Part shown: positions 41,773 to 50,952 of the stretch, piece by piece | Position numbering within the stretch: the stretch's first letter is position 1 | How the letters are laid out: each line of letters opens with the position of its first letter | Source: Pseudohongiella acticola | GTDB lineage: Bacteria; Pseudomonadota; Gammaproteobacteria; Pseudomonadales; Pseudohongiellaceae | DNA: 64,000 nucleotides | Assembly (NCBI RefSeq): GCF_001758195.1 | Contig: NZ_MASR01000003.1 | Coordinates: forward strand, 62,001-126,000 | Direction: 5' to 3' | The notes under the pieces: generated by a model | What the model saw: the letters and a program-made list of their open reading frames with translations, nothing else | What the model was told of the DNA's origin: nothing | The model's database searches: none | Translations under genes and position numbers: made by a program

Positions 41773-43962
41773 TCAGGGCCGGGCTTTGGCCAAGCGGCGA
41801 TAGTGATGCAGGGTGCGTTCGGTGTATCCATTGGGTTGCGCCTGACCGTCAAAGATCAGCGCTTTCGCCGCAGCGAACGCCAGGCTGCCATCAAAGTTCG
41901 GACTCATGGCACGATAGCCGGGAGCACCCTGGTTCTGTTCATCCACAACGACGGCCATACGCCGCATGACACTCAGAACCTGATGTTCACTGCAGATACC
42001 GTGCAGCAACCAGTTGGCGACATGCTGGCTGGAAATGCGTAAGGTGGCACGATCTTCCATCAGACCAACCTGGTTGATGTCGGGCACCTTGGAGCAACCG
42101 ATACCCTGGTCAATCCAGCGCACGACATAACCCAGAATGCCCTGAATATTGTTTTCCAGTTCGCGGGCAATGACGTCATCGCTCAGACCATGTCGCACGG
42201 GTAAAAGCGGGATGCTCAGGATATCCGCCAGTGCGGCCCGTTCGCGCGAACGCAGGGCCTGCTGTCTCACCAGTACATTGACTTCGTGATAGTGCAACGC
42301 ATGCAGCGTGGCAGCCGTAGGTGATGGCACCCAGGCGGTAGTGGCTCCCGCGCGCGGATGGGCGATTTTGTTTGTCATCATGCCGGCCATGTCATCAGGT
42401 ATTGCCCACATACCTTTGCCAATCTGCGCCCGACCTGGAAAACCACAGGCCAGCCCGACGTCGACATTGTTGTCTTCGTAGGCGCGGATGCAGGGTTCAT
42501 CCTTGAGCCGGGTTTTGGGCAAGAACGCGCCTGCGTGCATACTGGTATGAATCTCGTCGCCGGTGCGATCAAGAAAACCAGTATTAATAAACACCACCCG
42601 TTCCCTGGCAGCCGCAATGCAGGCCTTCAGATTGACGGTGGTGCGCCTTTCCTCATCCATGATGCCCAGTTTGATGGTGTGACGGGGCAACTGCAGCAGT
42701 TCCTCCACGCGATCAAACAGAGTTACGGTAAAGGCGACCTCCTCGGGGCCGTGCAGCTTCGGTTTGACGATGTAGATGTTGCCGCAACGAGAGTTTTTCA
42801 GCGCACCCGAATCGCGAAACTGCAGCGAAGCGATCAGCGCAGTCACCACCGCATCAATGATGCCTTCCGGCACCGGCTGATGATCAGCGTCATGCATCAG
42901 CTCACTGTCCATCAACAGCCCCACATTACGAATCAGCATGAGGGCACGACCCGGTAACTGACCTTGCGTTCCATCGGCCGCAGTAAACGTTTTATCCGGG
43001 TTCAGGGAACGCTGCCGGGACTGCCCGCCCTTGCTAACCTCGGCAATGAGGTCACCGCGTATCAAGCCAAGCCAGTTGGCATACACCTCAAGTTTGTCCT
43101 CTGCATCAACAGCAGCGACTGAGTCTTCGCAATCCATGATGGTGGTGATGGCCGACTCCACCCTGATATCCTGAATACCCGCCTGTGCGTGGCCGCCGAG
43201 GCTGCCATTGCGATCAAAGACAATTTCCACGTGCAGTCGGTGATTGCATAGAATGAGTGAGTCGGGTTGCTGATGCGCCCCCGTCAGGCCTGTCCATTGC
43301 TCCGGCTGGCGCAGCCCCGTACAGACGCCATTGGTCAATTCAACAACCAGTTGTGCATCTTCAATCCGGTAAGCGGTGGCCTGCTGATGCGAGCCGTCAA
43401 TGAGCGGGAAGGCGCGATCAAGGAAATCCCTGGCAAAACGAATGACTTCGGCGCCCCGGCGTGGGTTGTAGCCATCGCCAGACGCCAGCTCTCCTGCATC
43501 AGGAATCAGGTTACTGCCATAAACAGCATCGTACAGGCTGCCCCAGCGCGCATTGGCAGCGTTGATGGCGAATCTGGCATTCTTGATCGGCACCACCAGC
43601 TGAGGACCGGCAATGTGGGCAATCTCGTCATCCACCGTTTGGGTCGCAATGGAGACAATCTCCGGTTCTGGCTGTAGATAACCAATCTCTTCCAGAAACG
43701 CGCGATAGGCCTCCGCATCATGTGTCCGACCCACGTGTTGCTGATGCCACTGATCAATCTGCAGCTGCAGATGGTCACGTTGGGCCAGCAATGCGCGGTT
43801 GCGCGGTGCCAGTTCCGCCACCAGTGCGTCAAAACCCTGCCAGAACGCTGTTGCATCCAGGCCGGTCAATGGCAGTACCTGCTCGGTGATAAACTGGTAA
43901 AAGCGCGGATCTGTGGCGCTTTGCGTTGGTAAGGCTGTTTGCAGTTGTGTCGCTGTTTGCAT
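41773..43962 (-). CDS. glcB: Malate synthase G
   Basis: The start at 43962 has GGAG seven bases before it and gives 729 residues, the usual length; the ATG at 43989 would add nine residues. Family features include IMDCEDSVAAVDAEDK, NSRCGNIYIVKPKLHGPEEVAF, MDEERRTTVNLK and TGDEIHTSMHAG. It condenses glyoxylate with acetyl-CoA to malate. With the adjacent isocitrate lyase it completes the shunt. The G isoform has an extra inserted domain compared with malate synthase A. The upstream region with three direct repeats is shared with a divergent regulator. Confidence 0.95.
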   Translation of the reverse strand: MQTATQLQTALPTQSATDPRFYQFITEQVLPLTGLDATAFWQGFDALVAELAPRNRALLAQRDHLQLQIDQWHQQHVGRTHDAEAYRAFLEEIGYLQPEPEIVSIATQTVDDEIAHIAGPQLVVPIKNARFAINAANARWGSLYDAVYGSNLIPDAGELASGDGYNPRRGAEVIRFARDFLDRAFPLIDGSHQQATAYRIEDAQLVVELTNGVCTGLRQPEQWTGLTGAHQQPDSLILCNHRLHVEIVFDRNGSLGGHAQAGIQDIRVESAITTIMDCEDSVAAVDAEDKLEVYANWLGLIRGDLIAEVSKGGQSRQRSLNPDKTFTAADGTQGQLPGRALMLIRNVGLLMDSELMHDADHQPVPEGIIDAVVTALIASLQFRDSGALKNSRCGNIYIVKPKLHGPEEVAFTVTLFDRVEELLQLPRHTIKLGIMDEERRTTVNLKACIAAARERVVFINTGFLDRTGDEIHTSMHAGAFLPKTRLKDEPCIRAYEDNNVDVGLACGFPGRAQIGKGMWAIPDDMAGMMTNKIAHPRAGATTAWVPSPTAATLHALHYHEVNVLVRQQALRSRERAALADILSIPLLPVRHGLSDDVIARELENNIQGILGYVVRWIDQGIGCSKVPDINQVGLMEDRATLRISSQHVANWLLHGICSEHQVLSVMRRMAVVVDEQNQGAPGYRAMSPNFDGSLAFAAAKALIFDGQAQPNGYTERTLHHYRRLAKARP

Positions 43963-44048
43963 GCCAATCTCCGTTTCCACCTGATCCATACCGAGGATGT
44001 TCAGGCCGTTTGCTTAAGACAGGCGTAGTGTATAGAATCGATATATAT

Positions 44049-44085
44049 AATTTCACAATAAGAATTTCACATTGTTAATTTTACA
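44049..44085. repeat. Three 9-bp direct repeats at 14-bp period in the glcB/regulator promoter region
   Basis: AATTTCACA occurs at 44049-44057 and 44063-44071, and AATTTTACA at 44077-44085, each starting exactly 14 bases after the last. The block is 87-123 bases upstream of the glcB ATG and 54-91 bases upstream of the regulator ATG. A separate dyad TGTCAT-TGCG-ATGACA (44098-44113) and an inverse GTGAAAT (44130-44136) lie nearer the regulator. These are likely binding sites of the divergent XRE-type protein. Confidence 0.72.
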
Positions 44086-44139
44086 AAATGCAGTTCCTGT
44101 CATTGCGATGACACGATTCGGCCTTAGGGGTGAAATATC

Positions 44140-45714
44140 ATGAGAAGTCATGCCAGCCTGATGCGACAGTCTCACTTTCTTGGCACCAAAATCCGCAACC
44201 TGCGCAAGCAGCATCATCTAACGCTGGAAGACCTGTCTGCCCGCTGTATCAAGGTGGACCCCGAAGCCGCACCGTCGGTGTCCTATCTTTCGATGATTGA
44301 ACGCGGCAAACGGGTCCCGGGCAAAGACATGCTGGCCATCATTGCCGAGGTGTTTCAGAAAGACAGCACCTGGTTCATGGATGATGCCCTGCCGCAGACA
44401 GCGATCACGCCAGTAAAGTCCGGTCACGGAGGCATTAGCGGCATGGCACTGGAACCTGGCTTTCTGTTCAGCGACAACATACTGCAGATCGCAATTCCGG
44501 AAATGCTGGCGCAGACCGGCACAACTGGCCGACAGTTCGCTCATCTATTGATACGCGCGCACCAGGAACATCATCGCAACCACTTCCCTGATCTGGAGCG
44601 CGCGGCGGAAAATATTGGCCTTAAACGCATGCCACTGCAGGTGGATGAAATGCTGGCTATCGTCGCCAGACTGGGTCTCACCATCAAATGGTTTACCCGG
44701 GCGCCCCAGGATGTTCTGGATGAAACCGGCAACCACTCAAAGAGCACTGTTCGTTCCTTTTTTGATCCGCCCGGCACCCTTTATCTCAATGAACTTCTGA
44801 AATCGGAACCGTCGCGGCTCAAGTACGACCTGGCGCTGCACATCGGGCACTGCACGCTGCATGACAAGGACGGATTAAAAAGTGTGTTGCTGGCGGGCAA
44901 GAACCGGAGCAATGCCGGTAGCGCAGCCGGCGCCCAATCCTTCGAACCTGATGCTCAGGACATTCTGGCAGCATGGCGGGACTTTGAATGCAGCTTTTTT
45001 GCTGGCGCCCTGCTCTGCCCAAGGATTCCGTTCCGGCAGTTGCTTGAACGCAACAGTTACGAAGTTAACGTGCACCAGCAACTGGGCGTGTCGCCTTCCG
45101 TTGTCATGCGCCGCATGACTGCCGTATCGTCCTATCCACATTGGCACTATTTTGATGCGTATCCACCCGGCACCCTCAAGGCCGTCTATCGTGGCAACGG
45201 CATTCCCCTGCCCTGGGGCAATATGCGGCTGGTGGAAGATCCGTGTCAGAACTGGGCGGTGTTCCGCATGATCAATCAAGACAACGCTGGCACCAGCGCA
45301 CAGATTTCGGTGCTGGAGAGCAGCAAGGGGCCACGGATCTACTGCTGCGAATCGGTCAACGTGGAAGATATGGCAGGCAATCCGCACGTCCTGTGTGCGG
45401 GTATTGATCTTAATCCGGTGCTTGATACTCAGGGCCGGCCCGCCAGCGAACTCGCTGCCAGCCTGAAGGAGGTCTGTGTCAGAGGAGGTGGCGATGCCGA
45501 CATACCTGCGGCCATCCGTAAGGACCTGCTCAGCGCTGCCGGCATACTCAATATTGGCTGGATACAGCGTGGCATCAACAACCCGGCACGGGTGATCTGC
45601 TCACGCGGATCAGTATGTCCACGCACGCCGACCTGTTATCCGGCGACTGATTCGCCGGACACACTGACGGTGATGGAGAGAATGCAACAGGCAATCAGGA
45701 TCGAGTGTTCGTAG
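44140..45714 (+). CDS. XRE-family regulator of the glyoxylate shunt locus (DUF3612/short-chain fatty acyl type)
   Basis: A 524-residue regulator. Residues ~14-80 form an XRE helix-turn-helix (FLGTKIRNLRKQHHLTLEDLSARC, SVSYLSMIERGKRVPGKDMLAIIAEVF). A long ligand-type domain follows, with several cysteines toward the C-terminus (ICSRGSVCPRTPTCYP). The C-terminal region is like that of RamB/PrpC-style and DUF3612 regulators, which in other bacteria adjoin and control aceA or malate synthase genes and respond to acyl-CoA-related signals. The ATG at 44140 follows TTAGGGGTGAAATATC. Divergence from glcB suggests it controls that operon and itself. The family name is from memory and only moderately sure. 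Confidence 0.75.
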   Translation: MRSHASLMRQSHFLGTKIRNLRKQHHLTLEDLSARCIKVDPEAAPSVSYLSMIERGKRVPGKDMLAIIAEVFQKDSTWFMDDALPQTAITPVKSGHGGISGMALEPGFLFSDNILQIAIPEMLAQTGTTGRQFAHLLIRAHQEHHRNHFPDLERAAENIGLKRMPLQVDEMLAIVARLGLTIKWFTRAPQDVLDETGNHSKSTVRSFFDPPGTLYLNELLKSEPSRLKYDLALHIGHCTLHDKDGLKSVLLAGKNRSNAGSAAGAQSFEPDAQDILAAWRDFECSFFAGALLCPRIPFRQLLERNSYEVNVHQQLGVSPSVVMRRMTAVSSYPHWHYFDAYPPGTLKAVYRGNGIPLPWGNMRLVEDPCQNWAVFRMINQDNAGTSAQISVLESSKGPRIYCCESVNVEDMAGNPHVLCAGIDLNPVLDTQGRPASELAASLKEVCVRGGGDADIPAAIRKDLLSAAGILNIGWIQRGINNPARVICSRGSVCPRTPTCYPATDSPDTLTVMERMQQAIRIECS

Positions 45715-45727
45715 CCCTGATTAAAGA

Positions 45728-45812
45728 TGGTGCGGACGGGGAGACTCGAACTCCCACACCTTGCGGCACTGGAACCTAAATCCAGCGTGTCTACCAATTC
45801 CACCACGTCCGC
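45728..45812 (-). tRNA. tRNA-Leu(UAG)
   Basis: An 85-nt sequence, CCA encoded. The acceptor stem GCGGACG pairs with CGTCCGC (7 of 7). The anticodon stem CTGGA/TCCAG encloses TTTAGGT, giving anticodon UAG for CUA codons. The long variable arm (GTGCCGCAAGGTGT region) and GTTCGAGTC T-loop are as expected for leucine. It lies between the regulator and a coiled-coil gene; no attachment site or integrase is seen beside it. Confidence 0.96.
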
Positions 45813-45911
45813 CTGCGATACCGGGCACTGCTTCGTCAGCCATCTGTCAGCGTCAAGAGCCCCGGTGCGAGGAGCGGCGCATTATACCCAGTAAATGGCC
45901 GCCTGTCAGGC

Positions 45912-46691
45912 TCAGTTTTCGCGAACGTCCTCAATTTGCTGCTGCAGCCTGAGTACCGTCTGATTAACCTGCAAGCGATAGGCATCAATCGCTTCAACCG
46001 CTTCTTCCACCCGCATCAGGCGATCGTTGAGGCCGCCAGAAGTGCCTTCTGCCGTGCTGATTTCCGCACGCAGATTAACCACATCCTGGGCAACACCCCG
46101 CACTTCCTGCACCGTGGTGTTCAAGGTGGTCAGGCGAGTCGCCAGCGCTTCCGATGCCTGACGCAAGTCGGCAACGCTACGGCGCGTTTCTTCAACCAGA
46201 TTGGTGGTTTGCACCAGCCGCTGGGTGGTTTCTTCAACGGCAGTGAGGTTTTCCTGAGAGCGCGTTTCGGTTACTGCGACCCGGCCGGTAAGATCCGTGA
46301 CGCTGGCGTTGGTGGCGTTTCGCGCCGCCCACAGCTTGTCAATTTCGGAAAAATTAAAATCTATGCGTTCAATGATGTTGCCCGTGGTTTCCTCAGCGGA
46401 ATCACCCACCATCGCCAATCGACGCTCCAGATCTGCCAAACGGCTGTTGGCCTGATCCAGGCGCCGCAGGTTTTCCTCATACGCCGTGTAGGCCAGACCT
46501 GCGCCCGCCGCAATCGCCAGTGTGAGCAACAGCAGCATGATCCGCACCGGCCAGGTACTGACTTTGATGGTTTCGGCATAACTGACAGGTTTCACCAAGT
46601 CCGGTTGCCGCCGGGAATGCTGACGGTCTGCTACTTCATCCCGGTCAGGTACCATTGACGGGATATCCCCCAGCTCATCGTTATTTCGCAT
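45912..46691 (-). CDS. Single-span membrane protein with long coiled coil, unknown function
   Basis: A 259-residue protein. It has a ~48-residue polar N-terminus, one membrane segment (VRIMLLLLTLAIAAGAGLAYTAY, residues ~49-71) and a long coiled-coil C-terminus of about 185 residues (heptad-like NSRLADLERRLAMVG, VEETTQRLVQTTNLVEETRR, LRLQQQIEDV). AGGAAATGAACG precedes the ATG. The layout would place the coiled coil in the periplasm. I do not recognise a family. It follows tRNA-Leu on the minus strand, with 224 gene-free bases before sodB, which hold that gene's promoter. Confidence 0.75.
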   Translation of the reverse strand: MRNNDELGDIPSMVPDRDEVADRQHSRRQPDLVKPVSYAETIKVSTWPVRIMLLLLTLAIAAGAGLAYTAYEENLRRLDQANSRLADLERRLAMVGDSAEETTGNIIERIDFNFSEIDKLWAARNATNASVTDLTGRVAVTETRSQENLTAVEETTQRLVQTTNLVEETRRSVADLRQASEALATRLTTLNTTVQEVRGVAQDVVNLRAEISTAEGTSGGLNDRLMRVEEAVEAIDAYRLQVNQTVLRLQQQIEDVREN

Positions 46692-46915
46692 CGTTCATTT
46701 CCTCAATGCCTTGCTGCACATGCATTACCAATGCCCTGTATTGTAGACGCAATGCAGTACCGGCGGCAAAGCCTGTCTGCGGCGCGGGCTACTGCCGAGC
46801 CGCTGGCAAACACAAACGTCTGTCGCAGAGCCTTGCCTTGAACTATGGTCCGGAGTGATTTATGCTAAAAAGCTGAATTTACGTGACTATCAATCAATGA
46901 TTTGTCGAGGTTTGT

Positions 46916-47503
46916 ATGAAATTAGAATTACCCGATCTGCCTTATGCTGCCAACGCTCTGGAACCGCATATGTCTGCGGAAACACTGGGCTTCCACCACG
47001 GCAAACACCACAATACATACGTGGTAAAAGGCAATGAACTCCTGGCTGATGCCGGTGTTGATGCCGACAATCTGGAAGATCTCGTGCGCGCAACCGCGAA
47101 AGTCGGCGGTCCGCTGTTCAATAACGTTGCGCAAGTGTATAACCACAACTTTTTCTGGCAAAGCATGAAACCCAGCGGTGGCGGCATGCCAAGCGGCGCC
47201 ATTGCTGACAAGATCAATGCCGATTTCGGCAGCTACGACGACTTCAAGAAAGAGTTTAGCGCGGGCGGTGTTGGTCAGTTTGGCAGCGGCTGGGTCTGGC
47301 TGGTGCTCGATGGCGGCAAACTCAAGATTGCCAAAACGCCGAATGCGGAAACGCCACTGACCACCAGTGCCAAACCCATTCTGGTGTGTGATGTCTGGGA
47401 GCACGCATATTACCTGGACTACCAGAACCGTCGGCCGGACTTCCTGGCTGCGTTTCTGGACAATCTGGTCAACTGGGATTTTGCCAACCAGAACCTGGCC
47501 TGA
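46916..47503 (+). CDS. sodB: Iron superoxide dismutase
   Basis: A 195-residue enzyme with metal ligands H27, H77, D159 and H163 visible (HHGKHHNTYV, NHNFFW, CDVWEHAYY). Gln73 in AQVYNHNFFW occupies the position typical of iron-dependent enzymes, and GQFGSGWVWLV follows. It removes superoxide in the cytoplasm. GAGGTTTGT precedes the ATG at 46916. Two hairpins follow the stop. Its protective role is apt near fumarase and other 4Fe-4S enzymes, though not in the same operon. Confidence 0.95.
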   Translation: MKLELPDLPYAANALEPHMSAETLGFHHGKHHNTYVVKGNELLADAGVDADNLEDLVRATAKVGGPLFNNVAQVYNHNFFWQSMKPSGGGMPSGAIADKINADFGSYDDFKKEFSAGGVGQFGSGWVWLVLDGGKLKIAKTPNAETPLTTSAKPILVCDVWEHAYYLDYQNRRPDFLAAFLDNLVNWDFANQNLA

Positions 47504-47527
47504 TTTTTCGGGCTCAAGCCCGAAAAA
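47504..47527. repeat. Hairpin immediately after the sodB stop
   Basis: TTTTTCGGGCT (47504-47514) and AGCCCGAAAAA (47517-47527) are perfect reverse complements. The effective loop is TCAA or CA. It begins at the sodB stop and lies just before a stronger terminator, so it may stabilise the transcript end or act as a first terminator. Confidence 0.7.
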
Positions 47528-47535
47528 CGCTTACT

Positions 47536-47574
47536 AAAAAGCCGACCTGCTGATAAACAGGTCGGCTTTTTTTT
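47536..47574. terminator. Bidirectional terminator between sodB and the outer-membrane protein gene
   Basis: AAAAAGCCGACCTG (47536-47549) pairs with CAGGTCGGCTTTTT (47558-47571), loop of 8, and is followed by TTT. The A-tract on the left makes it usable from the minus strand too, where the convergent gene ends at 47610. Confidence 0.93.
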
Positions 47575-47609
47575 ATGACATTGTTAATAGATCGCCCTGC
47601 GCGCCAGCA

Positions 47610-48194
47610 TCAGAAGTTCAGGCGCAGTCCCAGACCCATGATGTCATCGTCATCATTGCGGCTGTATGTCAGCATGCCCGACAGCGCCGGAAGAAACTGA
47701 TAGACCAGGCCAGCGTCCAGCGCCGTATCCCCATCGTCCTCACCCAGATCGGTATGTTTGGCTGCCACATACAGCTCCGCTTCGGGGCTGAGGTTCATGC
47801 GGGCACCCAGCTCAAACTGAGCACCTTCACTGTCATCGCCAAATACAAAGGCGCCAAGACGTCCACGTACATCGTATTCGATGTGACTGACGGTACCGTA
47901 GACACTGGCGGTCTCATTGCGACCGAAAATGAAACCCAGGCCGACTGACGTGATGTCACCCTCCAGGTCAGCTCCGATGCCATCGTCGTCCTGGTCAAGG
48001 TCTGTGAAACTGGCTACGGCAAGAAATCTGTCAATAAATTCCAGACTGGCTTCGACGCCAAAACCGTCGACCTCAACCTCGCTGATCTCACCCTGCAGGT
48101 AAGCGCCTTCGATATAGCTATAGTCTGACGCATCCGCCAGCGCCAACCCTGGCATCACCAGACCCGCAACCAATAACATTTTGATAATCTTCAT
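47610..48194 (-). CDS. Small outer-membrane beta-barrel protein
   Basis: I take the ATG at 48194 (GGAGAGG upstream; 194 residues). Residues 1-21 are a signal peptide (LLVAGLVMPGLALAD). The rest alternates hydrophobic and polar residues in strand-like pieces, is rich in Asp, Glu and Gly, and ends with LGLRLNF, an outer-membrane terminal aromatic signature. No further family is recognised. It is convergent with sodB. Confidence 0.75.
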   Translation of the reverse strand: MKIIKMLLVAGLVMPGLALADASDYSYIEGAYLQGEISEVEVDGFGVEASLEFIDRFLAVASFTDLDQDDDGIGADLEGDITSVGLGFIFGRNETASVYGTVSHIEYDVRGRLGAFVFGDDSEGAQFELGARMNLSPEAELYVAAKHTDLGEDDGDTALDAGLVYQFLPALSGMLTYSRNDDDDIMGLGLRLNF

Positions 48195-48318
48195 TAATCC
48201 TCTCCCTTTCATCCAGAAACACAGTTCAGTCAGCCATCGAGTCTGGCCGCGCCGAGAGTATAGCAGAGCGCCCGCCGCGGGCGTATACAGTGACGAAACC
48301 ACTTGTTGTCCTGAATTC

Positions 48319-50268
48319 CTACAGAGTTATCAGAGCCACCACCTGGTCGCCCGGAGCCAGGTCCATGGCTTTGGCCCGAACCGGGTTAAGTTGCAGACGC
48401 CTGCCGGACGCATCCGCGTTGGCGCGATAAATGCCCAATGCCGTTTCGCCCAGGGCCGCTGCCTTGACCTCGAATTCGCCGAAGCTGGCCTTTGCCTGCA
48501 GGTCATACTCACCCGGAGCATAAAACTGTATTTCAGCACCATGCGCGGTGAACAGTTCGTCATAAACCAGTCGCAGTTCCCGGCGCAGTGTCACCTGGGA
48601 CAGCATGTGACTGAGGATCATGGGACTAATGATGGTTTCGCTGCTGTTGCTGACCAACAGGTCTTCGTTTGCAGGGTCACTGAGTTCAAGCAATATCTGT
48701 GGCTGCCTGCGCTCATCCTGCAGTATCTCCTCCAGCACCAGATAACCAACAATTGCGCGGGCGTCAGCCTCTTCACCGGAGCTCAGTCGGTCACTGCTCA
48801 ACAACACGATGCTGTCGTAACGTGCCGGGTTCAGACGGCGCAGTTCACCCTCTACCATGTAGTCGGCTTCGATATGGTCGCAGCTTACACGGGCGGCAAT
48901 CTCACTGTAACGGCCTATCTCGGCAGTGCGGTTGTCCGCCGGGACGACGGATACCAGGTCTACATCAAACTCATAATTCAGATAACTCGCCAGCTCGGAA
49001 ATGATCGCAGGCACCCGTCGATTCCAGCCCAAAATCAGCAGGCGTTTACGAGTCGTCGGCAGGGTTTGTGCATCTGGCAGGGTCGCCACCCGGTTGACCC
49101 GGTGACCACTGGGCGCACGCGCTGCCGGTTCGGTTTCGTCAAACGATTGCGCCATCAACACCAGCGCGTCTGCCGATGTCAGAATCTCATCCGAAGCCAC
49201 ATTCAGGTGGGTGCGTAATTCGCCGTCAGCACCGGGACGCAGCAGACCAAACATGATGGCATAGGGACAGCGGGCTTCAATTTCCGAGATCGCCAGACCG
49301 GCATAAGGTGCTGCCGGCCTTATGTACAGTTCATTGCCGGCATGTGCTGTCAGAAGCTCTCCGTAGAACTCCGACAACCCCGGATGAATGATGTTCTGCG
49401 CCAGCAATCGACTGATGGTGGCATCGCCGGCAACAACTTCCAACGGCCCAGGGTAGGCACGGGAGGCTACCGAAAACTTGCGAACATCTTCAACTTCCAT
49501 AACCACAAATGGTAGCGGCTGCTTGCGTTCTCGCGCCTGAGAATAAATCGACAACAAGGCTTTCAGTGACTCTACATCAGACGTCACCAGACTGTCCGGG
49601 CCATGCGACTCGCTGGGAATGATGACCGCCGCCGCCTGCAGACAGGCAACACGGTGCAGTGCTTCAGGCTGCAGCGGCGAACCACTGCGCAGAATAATAT
49701 CTTTGCTGCGTTTGCCAATGCCCGGATCGGCACGTAGTAACTGAATCTGTTCCGAAGACACCTGTTCAGACAGCACAACAATCTTCAAACGTTTGATATC
49801 GCGCTCTCGCATGAAGCGGCCGAGACGTGATGTCGACATCACCAGTTCGCGCAACAATGGCACCGTGCGGTTGTTCCAGCCAAGAATGACAATGTGGTTC
49901 TTAAGCGACACCGGTGTCAAACCAAGTTCAAGGTGTTCCATGATATCGATCAACCAACGCGTCATGATCGCCACCAGAGCGCCCAGAAACACCACATAAC
50001 CACTGACCGTCAGCCAGGTCGATACGATACGGCGCCAGGTGCCTTCGTCATCACCGAGATAGCCCGGGTCGGTCAGACGCAGGAAGGCCCACCAAACTGC
50101 ATTACCCAAGTGTTCATCGTACTCCCCCAGCGGCAACACCAGCATGCCGCCAAGCAGGGAAATCAGCCCTATCACCGCCACCACAATCAATAACTGGTAA
50201 GACGCACCCTTTACAAACTGGCGCTCGACAAAAAACTTAAGCCGGTCAATGAATCGTAAACGAAACAT
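48319..50268 (-). CDS. CASTOR/POLLUX-like ion channel with RCK-type domains
   Basis: A 649-residue protein. Residues ~22-115 hold two membrane segments around a pore-like region (AVWWAFLRLTDPGYLGDDEGTW, resembling the bacterial DMI1/CASTOR-type filter region). Two Rossmann-like NAD-type domains follow (HIVILGWNNRTVPLLREL near 131 and KRLLILGWNRRVPAIISEL near 410), and a C-terminal TrkA-C-like part ends with GDQVVALITL. The plant proteins are nuclear calcium-regulated potassium-permeable channels; in bacteria the ion is not established. The gene is monocistronic with a 228-base gap before the next gene. Confidence 0.83.
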   Translation of the reverse strand: MFRLRFIDRLKFFVERQFVKGASYQLLIVVAVIGLISLLGGMLVLPLGEYDEHLGNAVWWAFLRLTDPGYLGDDEGTWRRIVSTWLTVSGYVVFLGALVAIMTRWLIDIMEHLELGLTPVSLKNHIVILGWNNRTVPLLRELVMSTSRLGRFMRERDIKRLKIVVLSEQVSSEQIQLLRADPGIGKRSKDIILRSGSPLQPEALHRVACLQAAAVIIPSESHGPDSLVTSDVESLKALLSIYSQARERKQPLPFVVMEVEDVRKFSVASRAYPGPLEVVAGDATISRLLAQNIIHPGLSEFYGELLTAHAGNELYIRPAAPYAGLAISEIEARCPYAIMFGLLRPGADGELRTHLNVASDEILTSADALVLMAQSFDETEPAARAPSGHRVNRVATLPDAQTLPTTRKRLLILGWNRRVPAIISELASYLNYEFDVDLVSVVPADNRTAEIGRYSEIAARVSCDHIEADYMVEGELRRLNPARYDSIVLLSSDRLSSGEEADARAIVGYLVLEEILQDERRQPQILLELSDPANEDLLVSNSSETIISPMILSHMLSQVTLRRELRLVYDELFTAHGAEIQFYAPGEYDLQAKASFGEFEVKAAALGETALGIYRANADASGRRLQLNPVRAKAMDLAPGDQVVALITL

Positions 50269-50496
50269 GCGGGTGGGCTCCTGATGCGGGCATTGTTGTT
50301 ATCATGATCGCCAGTATAGAAGTCCAGGCCGTCTTGGGCAATGCGCAGGATTTCCAATAAAAACCACGGCATGACAATGCATCGGGTACCGGGTCTGGAT
50401 TGACAGGCACTTGAAATTCGCTTGCCACCCCCTCATGTCAAGCGTATAAGCCATAGTGTGAGTAACCCAACTATCAAACCACATCACCCATCCCGG

Positions 50497-50910
50497 ATGC
50501 TGACTGTCAATGCTGGCCTGCGTGCTTTTGTGTTGGTGTTGTGCTGTCTGGCGGGTGCTTCCGGTTTTGCGACAGGTGATCAACGTTTTGTTGACTCGTC
50601 GCTGACAAAAGATGCCTTCCCGATGCAGGGTGCACCGGCACTGCCCGATCAGGAGCAGACAGCGGGTGCTGGCAACAATGTTAATCTGCTATCCCGGCTG
50701 TGGCGGCCACAACAGGCCAGACTGTTCACGTTCAGTTTTTCTAACGGTGACGGTAACGAAAGCACTGCTGATATTGCTGTTAACACTGCATCCCCTCATG
50801 GCGGGATTTCAAGCGTGGCGGCGCAAGGTTACGCACCAGGCACGCACACGCGTGTGCCGTCCTTCTACTCACTCACCGGCACTCCCCGCGCCCCTCCGCT
50901 GACCTCCTGA
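50497..50910 (+). CDS. Small exported protein of unknown function upstream of secDF
   Basis: From the ATG at 50497 it is 137 residues with a signal peptide-like start (AGLRAFVLVLCCLAGASGFATG). The remainder is rich in polar and small residues (LPDQEQTAGAGNNVNLLSRLWRPQQARLFTFSFSNGDGNES) and ends PRAPPLTS. The longer frame from 50422 adds 25 residues without a signal. The ribosome binding site is weak. No family is recognised. It ends 42 bases before secDF on the same strand and could be co-transcribed; it may not be a real gene. Confidence 0.45.
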   Translation: MLTVNAGLRAFVLVLCCLAGASGFATGDQRFVDSSLTKDAFPMQGAPALPDQEQTAGAGNNVNLLSRLWRPQQARLFTFSFSNGDGNESTADIAVNTASPHGGISSVAAQGYAPGTHTRVPSFYSLTGTPRAPPLTS

Positions 50911-50952
50911 GACAACAAACTTTTTCTGTTTTTAAGTTTCAGCGAGGACTTT

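Noticed and set aside
45728-45812. Genomic island integrated at tRNA-Leu
   Set aside because: No integrase, no repeated tRNA end and ordinary housekeeping genes on both sides.
48181-49218. A 345-codon plus-strand frame opposite the CASTOR-like gene
   Set aside because: No recognisable domain, and the minus-strand gene is complete and conserved across the same bases.
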